Shown: piece after piece, positions 1-6,911 of the stretch | Layout: every line of letters starts with the position of its first letter | Numbering within the stretch: the stretch's first letter is position 1 | Program-made: the position numbers and the translations under genes | Source of the DNA: Bacillota bacterium | GTDB lineage: Bacteria > Bacillota > Clostridia > Christensenellales > CAG-138 | Assembly (NCBI GenBank): GCA_023409435.1 | Contig: JAEYHP010000060.1 | Location: 1-27,919 of the forward strand | Length of the DNA: 27,919 nucleotides | Direction of reading: 5' to 3' | The notes under the pieces: generated by a model | Seen by the model: the letters and a program-made list of their open reading frames with translations, nothing else | Told to the model about the DNA's origin: nothing | The model's database searches: none

Positions 1-1063
1 GCTTGATTTGCAGTGAGATTTCGTTGATGGTGGCGGAAAGCTCTTCCACGGAGCTTGCCTGCTCGGTGGAGCCCTGGGAAAGCGCCTGCGCGCCGCTTGC
101 CACCTGGTTGGAGCCGCTTGCCACCTGCTCGGAGGACTGGCTGATCTGAATAAGCGCGCTGTTGAGGGAGGCGAGGATACGCTGGAGAGAGGCTTTGATG
201 GGTGCAAAATCGCCCGCATAGTCTATGGTGACGTCAACCGCCATATCACCATCGGCCATGGTGCCTAAGGTGTCAGAGATGTTGCCGATATAGGTACGCA
301 GGATCTCGATGAGGGCGCGGGTACTATTTGCAAGCGAACCAAGCTCGTCACGGGACTGGTAGGCGATGGAGGCCGAAAGGTTCCCGGCTGCGAGCTGTTT
401 GGCCGCTCCCTCAATTTCCAGTATGGGCTTTGTAATGCTGCGCACGATGTAGACACATAATACAATGGCTACCACAACGGCTACGGCGCAAACCACAATT
501 GTGATAACAAAGGAGCTGTTCTTGGCCGCCATGCTCTGAGAATAGAAGGTATTTGCGCGCGTGGCTACGCCTTCCCCAATCTCGGCTGCAATATCCCGCG
601 CCTGCTGTGCAATGGGCGCGTACTGCTCCTGGAATAAATCCAGCGCTTGGTCTTTTTTGTTTGCATAAACGAGTTCAACGATTTGCTCCCGGACGGGTTT
701 TCCTTCCGCCACTGTAGCCCTCAGATTTTCCAGCTTATCCGCATCTTCCAGCAGCACGGTCTCCAGCGAGTCGATGGAGGCGGTGAATTCCGCTACCACA
801 GACGTGATACTTTCGGAGTAGGCGTCGACCTGTTCCGCCGTATCCGCAACCATCATATTCAGCATCTGTTTTTCAAGCTCCTGCAAGCTGCGGCGGATAC
901 TCATTGCCCCAGTGGCAGCGTTATAAGAATTGTCATGAAAAACCGTAAAATTGTCTGAGATGGACTGCATGCTGAGCAATATAGCAATAAGCGTGCCAAC
1001 AAACAAAGCGATAACAATAACAAACGTAATGATCAGCTTTTTAGAGATTGACAAATTCTTCAT
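1..1063 (-). CDS. Methyl-accepting chemotaxis protein, 3' end outside window
   Basis: Membrane chemoreceptor that would signal to CheA through CheW. The reading frame is open from the ATG at 1063 to the window edge (354 codons), so the C-terminal part of the signalling domain is missing. Visible are a short cytoplasmic start (MKNLSISKKL), TM1 at about residues 9-31, a roughly 150-residue periplasmic helical region of 4HB_MCP type rich in Glu, Gln and Asp, TM2 at about 184-207, a HAMP linker (RSITKPILEIE, about 208-260), and the beginning of the coiled-coil signalling domain with Gln/Ser/Glu-rich heptads. The start has GAGGGA 8 bases upstream. It lies 36 bases downstream of the CheW-like gene on the same strand, so the two are probably co-transcribed. 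The helical sensor domain gives no clue to the ligand. Confidence 0.93.
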   Translation of the reverse strand, partial: MKNLSISKKLIITFVIVIALFVGTLIAILLSMQSISDNFTVFHDNSYNAATGAMSIRRSLQELEKQMLNMMVADTAEQVDAYSESITSVVAEFTASIDSLETVLLEDADKLENLRATVAEGKPVREQIVELVYANKKDQALDLFQEQYAPIAQQARDIAAEIGEGVATRANTFYSQSMAAKNSSFVITIVVCAVAVVVAIVLCVYIVRSITKPILEIEGAAKQLAAGNLSASIAYQSRDELGSLANSTRALIEILRTYIGNISDTLGTMADGDMAVDVTIDYAGDFAPIKASLQRILASLNSALIQISQSSEQVASGSNQVASGAQALSQGSTEQASSVEELSATINEISLQIK

Positions 1064-1099
1064 AATAGTTCCCTCATTATAAAAATTTAAATAGTAAAC

Positions 1100-1573
1100 T
1101 TATATGGATTCTCGTGTAAGCAGTTTTTCGATATCCAGCAACAGCTTGACCTGCCCATCCGCTTTGCCGATTCCTTTGATGTAGCTGCCTGATGCTGCGC
1201 TTTCTTCCGGCGGAGGCACGATATCGCCCCGCTCAATGCGCAGCACCTCTGTCACCTGGTCCACAATTAACCCGGCAATGCGTGTCGTCGTATCCACAAC
1301 GATCACGCAGGTGCGGTCCGTATATTCCTCCGGTTGCTTGTGAAATTTCAGCCGCATGTCGATGACAGGGAGGATCTTCCCCCTTAGATTGATAACGCCC
1401 TTCACGTACGCGGGTGTATCCGGCAGGCGTGCGATGGGTTGTATGCCGATAATTTCCTTGACATATCCGATTTCCACGCCCAGCGCCTCGCTGTCCACAA
1501 GGAATGTCAGATACCTTCCCTGCTGGGTGTCCTCCCATTCCTCGTGCAGAACCTCCTGTTGTGTAACTCCCAT
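1100..1573 (-). CDS. CheW-like chemotaxis adaptor protein
   Basis: A 157-residue single-domain CheW-fold protein that would link chemoreceptors to the CheA kinase. Typical CheW features are the opening strand YLTFLVDSEALGVEIGYVKEII, the motif IARLPDTPAYVKGVINLRGKILPVIDMR at about residues 47-75, and the closing segment IKGIGKADGQVKLLLDIEKLL. Length matches the family (about 140-165). The ATG start at 1573 is preceded by AGGAGG at the usual distance. It is the first gene of a pair with the chemoreceptor that follows. No cheA, cheY or methylation enzyme is nearby, so it probably serves a dispersed chemotaxis system. Confidence in the fold is high; the partner receptor is inferred from adjacency. 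Confidence 0.95.
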   Translation of the reverse strand: MGVTQQEVLHEEWEDTQQGRYLTFLVDSEALGVEIGYVKEIIGIQPIARLPDTPAYVKGVINLRGKILPVIDMRLKFHKQPEEYTDRTCVIVVDTTTRIAGLIVDQVTEVLRIERGDIVPPPEESAASGSYIKGIGKADGQVKLLLDIEKLLTRESI

Positions 1574-1685
1574 ATAGACCTCCTATATTAATTTCACGCG
1601 AGTGGATACGGATTTAGTAACGTGCGGGTCTGATGAACAAAGAGCATTTGGATTTCCTAGTAAAATGGGGTAATAGGCATTATAT

Positions 1686-1715
1686 AATGCAACAATTTAA
1701 GTATTTTGTTGCATT
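1686..1715. repeat. Inverted repeat upstream of cheW
   Basis: Perfect 10-base arms AATGCAACAA (1686-1695) and TTGTTGCATT (1706-1715) around a 10-base AT-rich spacer, about 115 bases upstream of the cheW start. It could be a regulator-binding site or an RNA hairpin. Nothing in the sequence decides which. Confidence 0.4.
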
Positions 1716-2181
1716 CAAAAACGCTGAAAATGCGTAATAATTCGAAAATATAAAGAAAATTCAGATTTTGCTTTAAAATCAAGTTTTAATATGCATACTA
1801 CTTTTCTCTGAATGTTTTACTAAAATAGGGCATATTATTTCTTTTAATTCTTTTAGCAGGAAATGTAATATACTGGAATCATTTAAATCTGTATCCGAAT
1901 CAGCATTGCATACTGAAATTTATCAAGATGTCCTGCAGCACGGGAATTCATTTGTTAAGCTTTGCTCAAACATAACTTGAGAAGCGGACAACCTTGTTTG
2001 CAATAAGATTATTGAATACCATAATCAACCATACTTGGGTAATGTCGTAGTAAAATTTGTCGAAATATAAAACAAGATGTCGTTTGTTTTTGAAATACGC
2101 CAAATGCAACAAAATACTTAATTTGATAAATTCGTGTCATATTGCTGCTATTAAGCAGAAAACCATTGGCGTTTTACCTGG

Positions 2182-2212
2182 AAAAAGCAGCTTGTTCTAC
2201 AAGCTGCTTTTT
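2182..2212. terminator. 14-bp hairpin, bidirectional terminator-like
   Basis: A perfect 14-base stem AAAAAGCAGCTTGT / ACAAGCTGCTTTTT with a 3-base TCT loop. Because the stem begins with A5 and ends with T5 it looks like a rho-independent terminator on both strands. No intact gene ends immediately before it on either strand. A related hairpin lies at 2348-2374. Confidence 0.6.
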
Positions 2213-2217
2213 GCTTG

Positions 2218-2247
2218 TCGAAAAACTGCCTTGCGGCACCTTTTCGA
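2218..2247. repeat. Imperfect hairpin TCGAAAA...TTTTCGA
   Basis: Outer arms TCGAAAA (2218-2224) and TTTTCGA (2241-2247) enclose a second stem TGCC/GGCA with a TTGC loop. It lies between the two AGCAGCTT hairpins and belongs to the same structured block. Confidence 0.45.
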
Positions 2248-2347
2248 GGATTATAGGAACAACCTGTACCTATGGCACGGGCGATTGATTGGAAGCCTCC
2301 GTGGGCTGCGGCTCCCGAACCCTGCAAAGGGGTTTGTCGACAGCCTG

Positions 2348-2374
2348 AAAGCAGCTTGTTTCATAAGCTGCTTT
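2348..2374. repeat. Second copy of the AGCAGCTTGT hairpin
   Basis: Arms AAAGCAGCTT (2348-2357) and AAGCTGCTTT (2365-2374), 7-base loop. The left arm and start of the loop repeat the AAAGCAGCTTGTT of the hairpin at 2182-2212, so the two bracket about 135 bases like a small duplicated or mobile repeat unit. Confidence 0.5.
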
Positions 2375-2568
2375 GCATTTGTCCTTATTCTGGCCAGGGT
2401 TTATTTTTATATAAAATAAATGTGGATCCACCGCTAATGTGAAATAGGTACGGCAAACGTCAAAACAAAAGGCTGTTTTTGCTTATCAGAAAATTATGGC
2501 TTTTCCCGGGAACCGGGAGGATGGCTCATCCGTTTTATGGATAGGAAACAGATAAAGGAGGATGCCAT

Positions 2569-3531
2569 ATGAAGAGGCATTTGTTTTTGGCAATGGCGCT
2601 CGTCGTTATGCTTTTGATATCGGCCTGTCAGACGCAGGTCGTTGTGCCGCCCGTTCCCGAGACTCCGGCTCCCACCGTGGAGGCAACCCCTACGCCTGCG
2701 CCTACGTCGACACCCACGCCTGCGCCGACAGCAACGCCGACGGTGACGCCCGCGCCCACACAAACCCCGGCGCCGACCAAGGCGCCCACTCCGAAACCCA
2801 CGAAAAAGCCCACGCCCACGCCGGGCAAACTGACGCTTACCATGAAGCAGGGCACTTATTACACGGACAGCGCGGAAGTAAAAGCCACGCTCAAAAACGG
2901 CACCAAGTCCACCTATACGTTTGGCGAAGCGTCCTACCTCCAGGTAAAGAGCGGCGGGACATGGAAGACCGTGCCCTTTAAAGATGGCGTTGCATGGATC
3001 GAAATCGCCTATATCCTCAACCCCGGCGAATCAAAGGAAGTAGCGCTGTCTTTGGACCTGTTCGCTGCCCCCCTCCTGCCCGGCAACTATCGCCTGGTGA
3101 AGGACGTATATACCGAAAAGGGCGAAAAGGAACAGGTATCGGCGGAGTTCCTCATCAAGGACCGCGGCACGCCGGATCTGTCCGGGTTGAAGCTCACTAT
3201 GAAGCAAAGCGTGTATTCCCCGGGCAGCGCACAGGTAAAAGGCCTGCTGCAGAACGGAACGGATTATACCCTGACATTTGGGGAGCCTTCCTATCTCCAG
3301 CAGAAGATCGACGGCGTATGGAAGGACGTTCCGTTTAACGGGGACGTCGCATGGATCGCCATCGCGTATATTCTGGAACCGGGCAAAACCCAGGAAGTAG
3401 CGCTGTCCCTTGACCTGTTCTTGGAACTGGAGGAAGGTACCTACCGGCTGGTCAAGGAAGTTTCCTGCGATATTGGAAACGGCCAAACTGTGAGCGCCAA
3501 AGTGACGGGACAATTCCGCATAGAAGACTAA
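2569..3531 (+). CDS. Lipoprotein with Pro/Thr tether and two tandem Ig-like repeats
   Basis: A 320-residue surface lipoprotein. The signal peptide ends in the lipobox LISAC, with Cys20 as the lipidated residue. Residues about 27-86 are a Pro/Thr/Ala-rich tether with a PTPAPT-type repeat. The rest is two homologous domains of about 112 residues (87-198 and 207-320), each with LTMKQ, then YTFGEASYLQ or LTFGEPSYLQ, then WK(T/D)VPF, AWI.IAYIL, a PG-turn, EVALSLDLF and YRLVK. This pattern resembles bacterial Ig-like domains of the Big_14/BsuPI kind, which is inferred from memory of the families. The ATG is preceded by AAAGGAGG (2554-2561). It is followed by a strong terminator and appears monocistronic. 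A wall-spanning binding or adhesion role is possible; no enzymatic motif is visible. Confidence 0.85.
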   Translation: MKRHLFLAMALVVMLLISACQTQVVVPPVPETPAPTVEATPTPAPTSTPTPAPTATPTVTPAPTQTPAPTKAPTPKPTKKPTPTPGKLTLTMKQGTYYTDSAEVKATLKNGTKSTYTFGEASYLQVKSGGTWKTVPFKDGVAWIEIAYILNPGESKEVALSLDLFAAPLLPGNYRLVKDVYTEKGEKEQVSAEFLIKDRGTPDLSGLKLTMKQSVYSPGSAQVKGLLQNGTDYTLTFGEPSYLQQKIDGVWKDVPFNGDVAWIAIAYILEPGKTQEVALSLDLFLELEEGTYRLVKEVSCDIGNGQTVSAKVTGQFRIED

Positions 3532-3550
3532 AAGAACGACATGAAATAAA

Positions 3551-3589
3551 AACATGCCCCTCTATCCTGATTGGGTAGAGGGGCATGTT
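3551..3589. terminator. Bidirectional rho-independent terminator
   Basis: A perfect 14-base stem AACATGCCCCTCTA (3551-3564) / TAGAGGGGCATGTT (3576-3589) with an 11-base loop lies between convergent genes. It is 20 bases after the lipoprotein stop and 10 bases beyond the stop of the VOC gene on the other strand, so it probably ends both transcripts. Confidence 0.85.
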
Positions 3590-3598
3590 TGCATGTTT

Positions 3599-3985
3599 TT
3601 ATAGATGGCTTAGAATACAAAACGGATGTCCTTCCGGGTCAAACAGTACGGTCCAGTGGTCGGAATACTGCACAGGCGCCTTTATGGCGCCGCAGGAGAT
3701 CGCATGGGCGCAGGCTTCCTCCATGTCCTCCGCGCCGAAGTCGAGATGCACCATCTGCTGCTGTTTTTCCGGCGTTTCCGGCCACACCGGGGGAACATAG
3801 AGCTCGTTTTCCTGAAACGCGATTTTTACCCCGCCGGAAGGGGAGGAAATTGCCGTCCACTCGTTTTCGCGGTACGTATTCTCCCAGCCGAGCAATCTCG
3901 AATAAAAATCACAAAGCAAAGCGACGTTTTTGCAATCCAGCACGATCTCATTGAGCTCGATAGCGGGCGTCTTGGCCTGTCCCAT
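3599..3985 (-). CDS. VOC-family (glyoxalase/bleomycin resistance-like) protein
   Basis: A 128-residue protein with the vicinal oxygen chelate fold: opening strand IELNEIVLDCKNVALLCDFYSRLLGW, central TAISSPSGGVKIAFQ, second-half strand MVHLDFGAEDMEEACAHAISCGA, and the closing VLFDPEGHPFCIL typical of glyoxalase-like domains. Length fits a single VOC unit (about 115-135). The substrate cannot be assigned; small VOC proteins range from lyases and dioxygenases to antibiotic-binding proteins. The start is ATG at 3985 with GGGAGG upstream. A possible extended -10 (TGTTATGAT on the minus strand, TATGAT at 4018-4023) lies about 35 bases before the start. The alpha/beta hydrolase gene lies 69 bases upstream on the same strand. 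Confidence 0.88.
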   Translation of the reverse strand: MGQAKTPAIELNEIVLDCKNVALLCDFYSRLLGWENTYRENEWTAISSPSGGVKIAFQENELYVPPVWPETPEKQQQMVHLDFGAEDMEEACAHAISCGAIKAPVQYSDHWTVLFDPEGHPFCILSHL

Positions 3986-4054
3986 AAATGAACCTCCCGT
4001 TGCATATATTTGCCAATATCATAACACTTTCCCGGAGCATGAAACAGGGATATT

Positions 4055-4792
4055 TTATTCCCGCTTTAAACAGGCGAAAGCAAAACTGGCGAAATGATCG
4101 GATATCCTCCGTTTATCAGCCTCGGTATAGAAAAAATGGCCGGATTCTGGCAAAAGCAGTATAGAAGGCGGCGTATTTGCACGGCTTTTTGCCGTTTGAA
4201 CGGAGCGCGCGCCGACCCATTCATCCTGCTCTGAATGGAGAATGGTCAAGGGAACGCCCAGGGCGCCCAATCCGCGCCTGGCTGCTGCGCTAAGTCTTAC
4301 AAGGTCCAGCACGCGGGGCAGCATCAGCGGCGCGTTCCATATGGTAATGCCCGTGACGCCGCCAAAGCTTCGGGCTGCCCGGGTATAATCATCCTCTTTG
4401 CCCAGGCCCGTAACATGCTTCCAATTGGTTTGCATGCCTTTTTTGGAAACGCGCAGATTCAATGGCAGGGCGATGGCGAATATGCCGCAGATGCTGCGCG
4501 CGTCCGCAAGCGCCGCACGTATGCTCAACAGCCCGCCCATAGAATGGGTCACAAGCAGTATTTTTTCGTATTGGCCCCTAAGCCGGTCGAGTTCCGCCTG
4601 GACATACGCTTCCCATGAAAGCAGGCCGCTGCTTAAAAAAGCGCGGTAATCGCCGCCATGTCCGGGCAGCAACAGGGGATAGGCGTCAAACCCGCAAAGC
4701 TCTGCCGCGGGCACAAGAAAATCAAATTGCTGCGGCCCGCCTAAGAACCCGTGCAGGAACACTGCCGCGGCCCGCTTTTTACTCTCGCTCAA
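4055..4792 (-). CDS. Alpha/beta hydrolase, carboxylesterase/lipase-like
   Basis: A 245-residue cytoplasmic serine hydrolase. Visible are the oxyanion motif FLHGFLGGP near residue 12, LLPGHGG at about 41, the nucleophile elbow VTHSMGG with Ser84 (Thr replaces the usual first Gly), the acid in LHSEQDEWVG (Asp190) and the base in LPESGHFFY (His219), giving a complete Ser-Asp-His triad. Length is typical for monoglyceride lipase or carboxylesterase-like proteins. The start is TTG at 4792, chosen because GGAGGA lies 4 bases upstream and the protein begins just before the first conserved strand. A promoter TTGAAT-17-TAGAAT lies about 50 bases upstream. The gene is divergent from the xylan-type operon. 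The substrate is unknown; deacylation of acetylated oligosaccharides is an appealing but unsupported idea. Confidence 0.87.
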   Translation of the reverse strand: MSESKKRAAAVFLHGFLGGPQQFDFLVPAAELCGFDAYPLLLPGHGGDYRAFLSSGLLSWEAYVQAELDRLRGQYEKILLVTHSMGGLLSIRAALADARSICGIFAIALPLNLRVSKKGMQTNWKHVTGLGKEDDYTRAARSFGGVTGITIWNAPLMLPRVLDLVRLSAAARRGLGALGVPLTILHSEQDEWVGARSVQTAKSRANTPPSILLLPESGHFFYTEADKRRISDHFASFAFACLKRE

Positions 4793-4796
4793 TCGA

Positions 4797-4802
4797 TCCT
4801 CC
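4797..4802 (-). promoter_or_regulatory. Ribosome binding site deciding a TTG start
   Basis: GGAGGA on the minus strand, 4 bases before TTG at 4792. No ATG or GTG in frame lies closer to the conserved N-terminus, so it supports the TTG start of the hydrolase. Confidence 0.65.
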
Positions 4803-4841
4803 GCTTATTTTTGGCTAGTATAGTAAGAAAGGCATAACCAT

Positions 4842-4870
4842 ATTCTACCGCCTATGGCACCGCAATTCAA
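4842..4870 (-). promoter_or_regulatory. Promoter of the alpha/beta hydrolase gene
   Basis: On the minus strand, -35 TTGAAT (4865-4870), a 17-base spacer and -10 TAGAAT (4842-4847). Orientation and distance fit transcription of the hydrolase. The right-most xylan operator candidate (4902-4915) lies 32 bases upstream of it. Confidence 0.6.
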
Positions 4871-4901
4871 TGCGGCCTTAAATTGTATGAAATGCATTTC
4901 T

Positions 4902-4915
4902 TTATATCGATTTCG
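4902..4915. promoter_or_regulatory. Putative LacI-family operator O1 (imperfect)
   Basis: TTATATCGATTTCG centred at 4908/4909. The right half GATTTCG is identical to that of O2, while the left half matches at 4 of 7 positions. It is 101 bases from the centre of O2, so it could be an auxiliary looping operator. Weak on its own. Confidence 0.45.
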
Positions 4916-5000
4916 CGCTAAAGAAATACTGAACAAAATAGCGTCTATCACTTTCGATATACTGCGCAGCAGGTCAAATGCGAGATTATATCACGGCATA

Positions 5001-5018
5001 TACGAAATCGATTTCGTA
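5001..5018. promoter_or_regulatory. LacI-family operator O2, perfect 18-bp palindrome
   Basis: TACGAAATCGATTTCGTA is a perfect palindrome with the central CG typical of LacI/GalR-type operators. It lies about 115 bases upstream of the -35 box of the solute-binding protein promoter, 168 bases (centre to centre) from O3, which is about 16 helical turns and compatible with looping. Confidence 0.8.
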
Positions 5019-5129
5019 AAGGGGCATCTGCGGGTTTCAAACAGTCCAATGCAATACAAAAGAGCTGCCAGACGGATAGGCTGATCCAAACTGTGGCTAA
5101 TCCGGAAAAGAGAAATTTCAAAAAAGCAC

Positions 5130-5159
5130 TTGCGCTTCTAATCGAAGTGATGATATAAT
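5130..5159 (+). promoter_or_regulatory. Promoter of the xylan/arabinoxylan ABC operon
   Basis: -35 TTGCGC (5130-5135), 18-base spacer, -10 TATAAT (5154-5159). The predicted start near 5166 is immediately followed by operator O3. This leaves a leader of about 235 bases before the ATG at 5401. A second TATAAT at 5215-5220 with a poor -35 (TTTAAT, 5192-5197, spacer 17) may be an alternative promoter. Confidence 0.7.
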
Positions 5160-5170
5160 GCAGTCGTAAA

Positions 5171-5184
5171 AGAAATCGATTTCT
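5171..5184. promoter_or_regulatory. LacI-family operator O3 at the transcription start
   Basis: AGAAATCGATTTCT, a perfect 14-base palindrome sharing the GAAATCGATTTC core with O2. It begins 12 bases after the -10 box, a position where a bound repressor would block transcription initiation. Confidence 0.8.
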
Positions 5185-5210
5185 AAAAAGATTTAATTAT
5201 TCACCATCTT

Positions 5211-5225
5211 TTCGTATAATACGAA
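5211..5225. repeat. Inverted repeat TTCGTAT-A-ATACGAA in the leader
   Basis: A perfect 7-base inverted repeat around a central A, with a TATAAT inside it (5215-5220). It may be a second promoter with its own regulatory symmetry or an RNA element. Confidence 0.4.
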
Positions 5226-5270
5226 CTAAAAATTTAATTTCGTACGCGATTCTTCTATCCGGCAGAAACA

Positions 5271-5316
5271 AGGTTTCGTACAGAGCGGTACAAACAGTTT
5301 GGTCGATGAACCAAAC
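5271..5316 (+). promoter_or_regulatory. Two hairpins in the operon leader
   Basis: The first stem pairs GTTT(C)GTAC with GTACAAAC around AGAGCG (about 5271-5295, one bulged C). The second is a perfect GTTTGGT (5297-5303) / ACCAAAC (5310-5316) with a 6-base loop. Neither is followed by a T-run, so they look like leader structure rather than a terminator. Confidence 0.4.
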
Positions 5317-5400
5317 CTCATATACCCTGTTTGGCATCTCCAAAATCTCAAAGGCCAGGTATCCCGATCTCTCAACAAAATAGAAAAGGAAGGAACAGTC

Positions 5401-6873
5401 ATGAAGAAGATCATTGCAGTTTTAATGGCCTGCCTTATGCTCTTTGGGCTGCTGACCGGCTGCACGCCGACGGCTCCCGCAGAAAGCACCACGCCCGAAT
5501 CCCCTGCGGCGCCCGCGCCCGAATCGCCCAATGCCCCCGCAGCCCCCGCGGAAGAGGCGCCGCTCACCGGAAAACTTGTCATCTGGTCATTTACCAACGA
5601 ATTAAAAACGTTCGCGACCGCGTTCAAGGAAAAGAACCCCGGCGTTGAAGTCGAATATGTCATGGTTCCCATGACCAACGGCGAGTTCCAGACCAAGATC
5701 CAGGCCGCCATCACCAGCGGTGAAGTGCCCGACGCCATCGCGCTGGAAGCTTCTTTCGTGAAGTCCTACGTGGAAAGTGACTTCCTGATGGACCTCAACG
5801 ACCTGCTGCCCATCGCAAAGGAACTGGGCACCTACCAGTCTACCATCGACGTCGGCACGTTTGACGGCGTGACAAAGGCCTTCTCTTATCAGGCCACGCC
5901 GGGCGCGCTGTTCTATCGCCGTAGCCTCGCCAAGGAATACTTCGGCACCGACGATCCCGCGCAGATGCAGACCATACTCGCAGACATGACTAAGTTCACG
6001 GAAGCCGCCAAGGTCGTCCATGACAAATCTGCTGGCAACACCTACATGGTTTGCTCGCCCATGGATTTCGCCAAGATCTATTATCCCAACCGCGAGCAGC
6101 CCTGGGATGTGGACGGCAAGTTCGTGATTGACCCGAGCATTGAAGATCTCTTCGAAGTCGCGAAGACCTTCCGCCAGAACGGCTATGAAGCGCAGGCCGT
6201 GCAGTGGCAGGAAGGCTGGTTCGCCGGCATGAACGACTCACTCGTCGATGCGAGCGGCAACCCGAAGCAAGTGTTCTGCTACTTCCTCCCCACCTGGGGT
6301 CTCCCCTATGTGCTCGCGCCCAACGCCACACCCAGGGAAGCGGATGGCGTGACCACCGGCAAGGATACCTCGGGCGCCTGGGCCTGCATCACCGGCCCTA
6401 TGCCCTATCAGTGGGGCGGCACCTGGGTCGGCGCCATGAAGGATGCCGCGCACCCCGAGCTCGCCAAGGAATTCGTCAAGTTCGTAGCGCTCAATGAAGA
6501 GACCCTTAAGAACTGGGCTCTGGGCACCTACACGAACGAATACCTCAAGGCCATCGATCCCACCGTTGGCGATGAGCTTGCCCAGGCTCCGGGCGACTTC
6601 GTATCCAGCCAGAAAGTTGTTGAGGAGATCCTCCCGCAGTTTGACAGCTCTGATACCAGCAAATTCCTGGCCGGCCAGAACTCTTACAAGGGCTTTGCCG
6701 AAGCCGCGCCCGCTGTAAGCGCAAAGCTGATGCAGGGCATTGACGACGCGGTAGACCGCGCTCTGGTTGACGTGCTCACCAACTATGCGGCCGGTAACCT
6801 GACCAAGGAAGAGGCCATGCAAGCGTTCAAGGATGCCGTCAAGAACGTATTGCCGGATCTCGTCGTTGAATAA
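5401..6873 (+). CDS. Family 1 extracellular solute-binding lipoprotein, carbohydrate ABC transporter
   Basis: A 490-residue binding protein of the CUT1 sugar-uptake type, anchored outside the membrane. The start is ATG at 5401 with AAGGAAGG upstream; an upstream in-frame ATG at 5299 has no ribosome site and would bury the signal peptide. The signal peptide ends in the lipobox LLTGC (Cys21), followed by a Pro/Ala/Glu-rich linker to about residue 58. The mature fold begins with LTGKLVIWSFTNELKTFA and includes the family-1 segments FKEKNPGVEVEYVMVP, IQAAITSGEVPDAIALE and the late AHPELAKEFVKFVAL. It is the first gene of an operon with two permeases and GH43, so xylo- or arabino-oligosaccharides are the likely ligands (inference). 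A LacI-type operator sits at its promoter and a strong hairpin follows its stop. Confidence 0.93.
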   Translation: MKKIIAVLMACLMLFGLLTGCTPTAPAESTTPESPAAPAPESPNAPAAPAEEAPLTGKLVIWSFTNELKTFATAFKEKNPGVEVEYVMVPMTNGEFQTKIQAAITSGEVPDAIALEASFVKSYVESDFLMDLNDLLPIAKELGTYQSTIDVGTFDGVTKAFSYQATPGALFYRRSLAKEYFGTDDPAQMQTILADMTKFTEAAKVVHDKSAGNTYMVCSPMDFAKIYYPNREQPWDVDGKFVIDPSIEDLFEVAKTFRQNGYEAQAVQWQEGWFAGMNDSLVDASGNPKQVFCYFLPTWGLPYVLAPNATPREADGVTTGKDTSGAWACITGPMPYQWGGTWVGAMKDAAHPELAKEFVKFVALNEETLKNWALGTYTNEYLKAIDPTVGDELAQAPGDFVSSQKVVEEILPQFDSSDTSKFLAGQNSYKGFAEAAPAVSAKLMQGIDDAVDRALVDVLTNYAAGNLTKEEAMQAFKDAVKNVLPDLVVE

Positions 6874-6911
6874 GGTATAATAGGCTTACGCAACACGGTT
6901 CGTCCTCCTAC

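Larger units (their letters stand above)
1574..2568. other. Gene-free AT-rich region with hairpins
   Basis: No convincing gene in 995 bases. The part next to cheW (about 1590-2160) is markedly AT-richer than the flanking genes and should carry the cheW promoter, but no sigma-70 or flagellar sigma-28 box stands out. It contains an inverted repeat at 1686-1715 and a possible decayed coding remnant ending at 2070. From about 2180 to 2375 it is packed with hairpins, two of them nearly identical in sequence, listed separately. The final 150 bases lead into the lipoprotein gene. Confidence 0.6.

Noticed and set aside
1840..2070. Possible decayed coding remnant on the plus strand, with an open frame interrupted by TGA at 1978-1980 and ending at TAA 2068-2070
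   Set aside because: The peptide after the stop (EADNLVCNKIIEYHNQPYLG and onward) looks faintly protein-like, but there is no start or ribosome site and no recognisable family, so it is not called a pseudogene.
2057..2419. 120-codon open frame on the plus strand
   Set aside because: It runs through the hairpin block, encodes no recognisable domain, and has no ribosome binding site.
2430..2568. Possible riboswitch before the lipoprotein gene (GGCAAACGTC and GGGAACCGGGA-like stems)
   Set aside because: The motifs do not match a c-di-GMP or other known riboswitch core, and no terminator or anti-terminator pair is visible.
2628..2855. 75-codon minus-strand frame rich in Gly and Val
   Set aside because: It is the antisense of the Pro/Thr-rich tether of the lipoprotein, a typical low-complexity artefact.
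5299..5400. N-terminal extension of the family 1 binding protein
   Set aside because: It would put 34 residues before a perfect lipoprotein signal peptide; the ribosome site at about 5386-5393 supports ATG 5401.
5226..5738. 170-codon minus-strand frame opposite the binding-protein gene start
   Set aside because: It is antisense to the signal peptide and linker, with low-complexity Ala/Gly content and no domain.
6876..6881. TATAAT just after the binding-protein stop, suggesting a permease promoter
   Set aside because: No -35 box at 16-18 bases, and the operon arrangement explains permease expression.
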